DNA of 64,000 nt from Lachnospiraceae bacterium (GTDB lineage Bacteria > Bacillota > Clostridia > Lachnospirales > Lachnospiraceae). The stretch covers positions 124,001-188,000 of the forward strand of contig JAETRD010000002.1 of the NCBI GenBank assembly GCA_021770345.1, written 5' to 3'. Under the pieces are notes generated by a model. That model had not been told where the DNA came from, searched no databases, and was given only the letters and a program-made list of their open reading frames with translations. A program made the position numbers and the translations under genes. Positions 60,193 to 64,000 of the stretch are shown piece after piece; within the stretch, counting starts at the first letter, position 1; each line of letters starts with the position of its first letter.

Positions 60193-61575
60193 ATGGCAAA
60201 ACTGATTGTGGAAGTATCAAAATATGTGATGATGATACTGCTTGCACTGTACACGTTCGATGCGTTTCGGGTACTGCGGCCGAAGCTTCCCGAAGAGGTG
60301 AAAAACGGAATATGGAAGCGTCAGATTGTTCTGATCTATTTTGTGCATCTTGACGGGTTTCTGGTGATCTATGCGGCGACGGATGACATTCGGATGGTTG
60401 CCTTCTATTTTGCGCAGGTGGCGCTAAATACGCTGATCTTGATCTGTTATTACCTGATCTACCGGAATGCATCGAAATCCATCGGAAACAATATGTGCAT
60501 GCTCCTTTCCGTTGGTTTTGTCATGCTGACACGCCTCTCGTTTGAGAAGGCCGTCCGACAGTATCTGATTGCGGTCGCAGCCGTTGTCATCGCGGCGTTT
60601 ATTCCGGTTATCATCCGAAAGACGAGCGGACTGCGCAGACTGAGCTGGCTTTATGCGGCGGTCGGGATTGCCGCGCTGCTTGCCGTGCTGATCTTCGGGA
60701 GAACCAGCTACGGAGCCAAAATATCGATTGCGGTGGCGGGGATCGCGGTGCAGCCCTCGGAGTTTGTGAAGATTTTGTTCGTGTTCTTTGTGGCGGGGAT
60801 GCTGTATGAGAATACGGATTTTACGCGCGTGTGCGTCACGACTGCGGCAGCGGCGGCTCATGTGCTGATTCTGGTGGCATCGCGGGATCTCGGCGGAGCC
60901 CTGATTTTTTATGTGACATATCTTGTGATGCTGTATGTCGCCACGCGGAAATTGTTTTACTTTGCAGGAGGTGTGTTGAGCGGAAGTATTGCGGCGGTGA
61001 TCGCGTACAATCTGTTCGCCCATGTGCGGGTGCGCGTTCTGGCATGGCAGGACCCGCTGAGCGTCATCGAAAACGAGGGATATCAGATCTGTCAGTCGCT
61101 GTTTGCGATCGGTACCGGAGGATGGTTCGGCATGGGGCTCTACGAAGGGCTTCCCAACAAAATCCCGGTGGTGGAGCAGGACTTTATTTTTTCCGCGATC
61201 GCGGAAGAGCTCGGAAGTATCTTTGCCCTCTGTCTTTTGATGGTCTGCGTCTGCTGTTTTCTGCTGTTTTTTAATATCGCGATGCAGATGCGCGACCAGT
61301 TCTACAAGCTGGTTGCCCTGGGACTCGGCACGGTTTACGGCTTTCAGGTTTTCCTGACGGTGGGAGGCGTGACGAAATTTATTCCGTCTACCGGCGTGAC
61401 GCTTCCGTTTGTCAGCTACGGAGGAAGCTCGCTGGTTGCCACTATGATGATTTTTGCGGTGATTCAGGGATTATATCTATTGAGACAGGACGAGGGGAAT
61501 AAGAATGGAGAAAAGAAGAGAGAGACAGGGAAAAGAAAAACAGGCTTCGACGCGGAAATCCAAGACCTCGCGTAG
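60193..61575 (+). CDS. FtsW/RodA/SpoVE-family glycosyltransferase
   Basis: SEDS-family peptidoglycan polymerase, 460 residues and about ten or more helices. Conserved blocks: YGAKISIAVAGIAVQPSEFVKI, RDLGGALIFYVTYLVMLYVA, EGYQICQSLFAIGTGGWFG, VVEQDFIFSAIAEELG and STGVTLPFVSYGGSSLVA. The N-terminal 120 residues add about three helices absent from basic SEDS proteins. The hydrophilic C-terminal 25 residues share DNA, in another frame, with the start of the partner PBP. Whether its role is in division, elongation or sporulation cannot be settled. GAGGAG lies upstream of the ATG. Confidence 0.92.
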   Translation: MAKLIVEVSKYVMMILLALYTFDAFRVLRPKLPEEVKNGIWKRQIVLIYFVHLDGFLVIYAATDDIRMVAFYFAQVALNTLILICYYLIYRNASKSIGNNMCMLLSVGFVMLTRLSFEKAVRQYLIAVAAVVIAAFIPVIIRKTSGLRRLSWLYAAVGIAALLAVLIFGRTSYGAKISIAVAGIAVQPSEFVKILFVFFVAGMLYENTDFTRVCVTTAAAAAHVLILVASRDLGGALIFYVTYLVMLYVATRKLFYFAGGVLSGSIAAVIAYNLFAHVRVRVLAWQDPLSVIENEGYQICQSLFAIGTGGWFGMGLYEGLPNKIPVVEQDFIFSAIAEELGSIFALCLLMVCVCCFLLFFNIAMQMRDQFYKLVALGLGTVYGFQVFLTVGGVTKFIPSTGVTLPFVSYGGSSLVATMMIFAVIQGLYLLRQDEGNKNGEKKRETGKRKTGFDAEIQDLA

Positions 61576-63001
61576 CGGTCCCGCAACAGATAAAAAAAAC
61601 CGCGAGTTTGCGGTGGTGACGTATTCCTTTCTGGCGCTTTTCCTCAGTTTAATGGGATATTTTGTCTATTTTCAGCTGTATCTGAGCGAGGATTTTATCA
61701 ATAATTCGTACAACACCAGGCAGGAACTGTTTGAGGATGAAGTGATCCGCGGTGAAATCGTGGCTTCGGACGGGGAAGTACTCGCCCGCACAAGCGTGGA
61801 TGCCGAGGGGAATGAGACGAGAGAATATCCCTACGAAAACCTGTTTGCCCATGTGGTCGGGTATTCCACGGCCGGAAAGACGGGCATTGAGTCCACGGCA
61901 AATTTCCATCTGCTGCGCTCGAGCGCGATTTCCGTCGAGAATGCGGCAAACGATCTCACGGGGGAGAAGAGCATCGGCGATACGGTGGTGACGACGCTCG
62001 ACTGTGCGCTGCAGCAGACGGCTTACGATGCGCTGGGAGGCTATGACGGCGCGGTGGTTGTGATGGAGCCGGAAACCGGAAAAATTCTCGCGATGGTGTC
62101 AAAACCTGATTTTGACCCGAATGAGCTGGCCAGAGATTGGGAATATTTAACATCGGAGGACAGCGAGAGCTCCGTGCTGGTAAACCGCGCAACGCAGGGA
62201 CTCTATCCGCCGGGTTCCACGTTTAAGCTTTTTACAATGCTCGAATATATGCACGAGAATGAGGATTATGAACAGTACAGTTTTACCTGCGGCGGGAGTT
62301 ACACGTTTGACAATAAAACGATTCACTGCCACAATAACAAAAAGCACGGAACGATGGACTTGAAACAGGCATTGGCCTATTCGTGCAATTCCGCATTTGC
62401 GGAGATGGGGACATCACTGGATGTGGAGCGGTTTGTGGAGCTGTGTGAGGATCTTTTGTTTAACACGAGTCTTCCGACAAAACTTGGCGCCGCAAAGAGC
62501 AGCTTTGTGCTCGGGGCCGGGGATCCGCCGGAGGACGTGATGGCAACCGCGATCGGACAGGGCAAAACGCTGGTTTCCCCGTACCATATGGCGCTTGTGA
62601 CAAGCGCAATCTGCAACCGCGGGGTGCTGATGACGCCCTATGTCATCGACCATACGGTCAATTACAAGGGAAATGTGGTAAAAAGCTTTGAGCCGAAAGA
62701 ATATGGAGCGCTGATGACGGAGAGCGACGCCGAATTTCTGAAAGATTACATGCACGCAGTGACGTCCTACGGAACCGCAGACGAGCTCGGCGGACAGAGC
62801 TATGCCGCATACGGCAAGACCGGGTCTGCGGAATTTTCCGCCGAAAAATCGGCGCATGCATGGTTTGTGGGGTTTGCACACCGGGCGGATATGCCCGATA
62901 TCGCGGTGGCTGTTGTGGTCGAGAATGTCGGCACCGGCAGCGAGTATGCCGTGCCCATTGCCAAAAAGATTTTTGACGCATATTATGAGAGTAATCCGTA
63001 A
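61505..63001 (+). CDS. Class B penicillin-binding protein (transpeptidase), partner of the SEDS protein
   Basis: A monofunctional transpeptidase of 498 residues that cross-links peptidoglycan. A basic cytoplasmic tail (1-34) precedes one helix (about 36-58), then a short N-terminal dimerisation region and the transpeptidase domain: S238-TFK241, S293-C-N295 and KTG near 437 (YGKTGSAEFS). Size fits the compact PbpA-like class. ATG 61505 has GAGGGGAA upstream and overlaps the SEDS gene by 71 bases; no later start leaves the membrane anchor intact. Pairing with the SEDS gene implies a joint polymerase-transpeptidase complex. Confidence 0.93.
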   Translation: MEKRRERQGKEKQASTRKSKTSRSGPATDKKNREFAVVTYSFLALFLSLMGYFVYFQLYLSEDFINNSYNTRQELFEDEVIRGEIVASDGEVLARTSVDAEGNETREYPYENLFAHVVGYSTAGKTGIESTANFHLLRSSAISVENAANDLTGEKSIGDTVVTTLDCALQQTAYDALGGYDGAVVVMEPETGKILAMVSKPDFDPNELARDWEYLTSEDSESSVLVNRATQGLYPPGSTFKLFTMLEYMHENEDYEQYSFTCGGSYTFDNKTIHCHNNKKHGTMDLKQALAYSCNSAFAEMGTSLDVERFVELCEDLLFNTSLPTKLGAAKSSFVLGAGDPPEDVMATAIGQGKTLVSPYHMALVTSAICNRGVLMTPYVIDHTVNYKGNVVKSFEPKEYGALMTESDAEFLKDYMHAVTSYGTADELGGQSYAAYGKTGSAEFSAEKSAHAWFVGFAHRADMPDIAVAVVVENVGTGSEYAVPIAKKIFDAYYESNP

Positions 63002-63032
63002 AAAGGAGCTGCGGCATGACATGCAGGACGCA

Positions 63033-63100
63033 TCCTGCGGCGCAGACCGGCGGGATGCGTACGGGAATCCGGCAGTCCTGCGGCGCAGATCGGCAAGATG
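63033..63100 (+). repeat. Direct repeats in the PBP-Nudix spacer
   Basis: A 25-base sequence at 63033-63057 recurs at 63076-63100 with about three mismatches. The first copy is also part of an 8-bp hairpin, ACGCATCC/GGATGCGT. Confidence 0.55.
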
Positions 63101-63104
63101 TCTG

Positions 63105-63133
63105 TTGCATCGCATAAGAAAAAGTATTATACT
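63105..63133 (+). promoter_or_regulatory. Promoter of the Nudix gene
   Basis: TTGCAT (63105-63110), 17-base spacer, TATACT (63128-63133). Confidence 0.77.
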
Positions 63134-63189
63134 GATTTTAAATGAGTCATGAGGAGCGTGCGCTCGTTTACCACACAGGAGGTATTGCA

Positions 63190-63642
63190 ATGATAGAGGC
63201 AACAAGCTGTGGAGGTGTGGTAATTTTCCGTGGTAAGATTTTGCTTTTATACAAGAATTACAGGAACAAGTATGAGGGCTGGGTGCTGCCAAAGGGAACG
63301 GTGGAAGCCGGGGAAGAGTTTAAAGATACAGCGGCAAGGGAAGTCCTTGAAGAAACCGGAGTCAGGGCGGCAATTATCAAATATATCGGGAAGAGCCAGT
63401 ACAGTTTTACGGTTCCCGAGGATGTCGTCGACAAGGAGGTACACTGGTATCTTATGATGGCCGACAGTTATTACAGCAAACCACAGCGCGAAGAATTTTT
63501 TGTAGATTCCGGATATTACAAATTTCACGAGGCGTATCATCTTTTGAAATTTGCAAATGAAAAGCAGATTTTGGAAAAAGCGTACAATGAATATCTGGAA
63601 CTGAAACGGAGCAATTTATGGGGCAATCACAAATACTTTTAG
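63190..63642 (+). CDS. Nudix hydrolase
   Basis: A 150-residue phosphohydrolase of the Nudix superfamily. The Nudix box fits Gx5Ex7REUxEExGU: it begins at GTVEAGEEF and runs through AAREVLEETGV (about residues 37-59). The N-terminus SCGGVVIFRGKILLLYKNY and the YEGWVLPKG lead-in are typical of dinucleoside polyphosphate-type members, but the substrate is not identifiable. ATG 63190 has AGGAGG 8 bases upstream, far better than the open-frame start at 63142. Confidence 0.9.
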   Translation: MIEATSCGGVVIFRGKILLLYKNYRNKYEGWVLPKGTVEAGEEFKDTAAREVLEETGVRAAIIKYIGKSQYSFTVPEDVVDKEVHWYLMMADSYYSKPQREEFFVDSGYYKFHEAYHLLKFANEKQILEKAYNEYLELKRSNLWGNHKYF

Positions 63643-63660
63643 CAGATAGGGACAGGTCGC

Positions 63661-64000
63661 ATGATATGGTATGATGATTTGTATGTGGGAGAGAGTATTG
63701 TACATAAGACAAAGAAAATTAAATGGAAAATCTGCCATAATGCCGGACAGGTAAATATCTATGTGATTGCTCTTGCGTCCAACCGGCAGAATCTTCTGGA
63801 CATCATCCCGTCCAGAGAGCTGCTGCAGAGGGGCTACCCAAAGTCAGAGCTTCGGATTGTGGGACTGGCAGGGGGCTACGAGGAGGCGGTCACGGTGGCC
63901 GTATCGATTGTCGATGAGGTGTATCAGAAGACAGGTGCATTTGCCGTTGAGAGTTATCTGAACAGGAAGCGCAGGGACAGGGAGGGCGGATGTCGGTTAT
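63661..64000 (+). CDS. Unrecognised conserved-looking protein, truncated by the window end
   Basis: Open from ATG 63661 to the end of the window with no stop, 113 residues visible. It begins MIWYDDLYVGESIVHKTKKI and contains KICHNAGQVNIYVIALASN, then IVGLAGGYEEAVTVAVSIVDEVY. It looks like a soluble alpha/beta protein with no signal peptide or membrane helix. I do not know its function. It follows the Nudix gene by 18 bases with a weak AGG ribosome site and probably shares its transcript. Confidence 0.7.
   Translation, partial: MIWYDDLYVGESIVHKTKKIKWKICHNAGQVNIYVIALASNRQNLLDIIPSRELLQRGYPKSELRIVGLAGGYEEAVTVAVSIVDEVYQKTGAFAVESYLNRKRRDREGGCRL
63990..64000 (+). CDS. Possible start of a further gene at the window edge
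   Basis: ATG at 63990, out of frame with the preceding gene, with GGAGGG a few bases upstream (63981-63986). Only about three codons are visible, so no product can be suggested; it would overlap the end of the preceding gene. Confidence 0.35.

Overview
The window is a dense chromosomal segment of about 53% G+C, judged by eye, from an anaerobic Firmicute. It is most likely a member of the Clostridia, family Lachnospiraceae. The basis is the gene order rimP-nusA-ylxR-ylxQ-infB-rbfA-nrnA-truB-ribF, a complete Rnf complex in the order C-D-G-E-A-B, a sodium-pumping decarboxylase operon, ispH directly before an S1 protein, and strong AGGAGG-type ribosome binding sites. I cannot name a genus. No integrase, transposase, phage gene or CRISPR array was seen, and no gene-free stretch exceeds 300 bases.

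Layout. 1-1.4 kb: galE with a strong terminator. 1.4-6.4 kb: two identical tRNA-Glu(CTC) genes with matching promoters, both on the minus strand. They bracket a lantibiotic-immunity-type ABC transporter (minus strand) and a divergent OmpR-type two-component system (plus strand). 6.5-15.2 kb: the rimP-nusA-infB operon through ribF. 15.2-19.3 kb: a secreted NlpC/P60 hydrolase, rpsO and pnp, the last two behind structured leader RNAs. 19.3-26.5 kb: a FapA(DUF342)-receiver fusion, a seven-helix hybrid histidine kinase with its own Hpt domain, a cytoplasmic subtilisin and a cardiolipin synthase. 26.5-30.8 kb: two D-Ala-D-Ala carboxypeptidases flanking scpA-scpB.

30.7-36.0 kb: a five-gene operon holding an acyl-CoA-type carboxyltransferase, OadG, a biotin carrier, the OadB sodium pump and a pyruvate/oxaloacetate-type carboxyltransferase. 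These are the three parts of a transcarboxylase plus a sodium pump. 36-38.3 kb: a GtrII-like membrane protein and a signal-less Cu/Zn superoxide dismutase homologue. 38.3-43.2 kb: RpiR regulator, HI0933-type flavoprotein, cmk, ispH and an S1 protein. 43.2-45.3 kb: an orphan cheR facing a YprB-like nuclease. 45.5-50.6 kb: rnfCDGEAB. 50.8-57.7 kb: proB, DUF896, formyl-THF cyclo-ligase, proA, miaB, ruvAB and zapA. 57.8-64 kb: a U32-family protein, an FtsW/RodA-PBP pair, a Nudix hydrolase and an unrecognised gene that runs off the end.

How the parts fit. Rnf (ferredoxin:NAD+ coupled to Na+ or H+ export) and the OadB-type pump suggest sodium-based membrane energetics. Most of the rest is core translation, RNA decay, cell wall and chromosome maintenance. 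The most unusual parts are the FapA-receiver/hybrid kinase pair, the hybrid transcarboxylase/sodium pump operon, the tRNA-bracketed immunity module, the cysteine-rich tail on RnfE, and the cytoplasmic Cu/Zn-SOD homologue. Starts were chosen by ribosome binding site and family N-terminus, so several genes begin downstream of the longest open frame.
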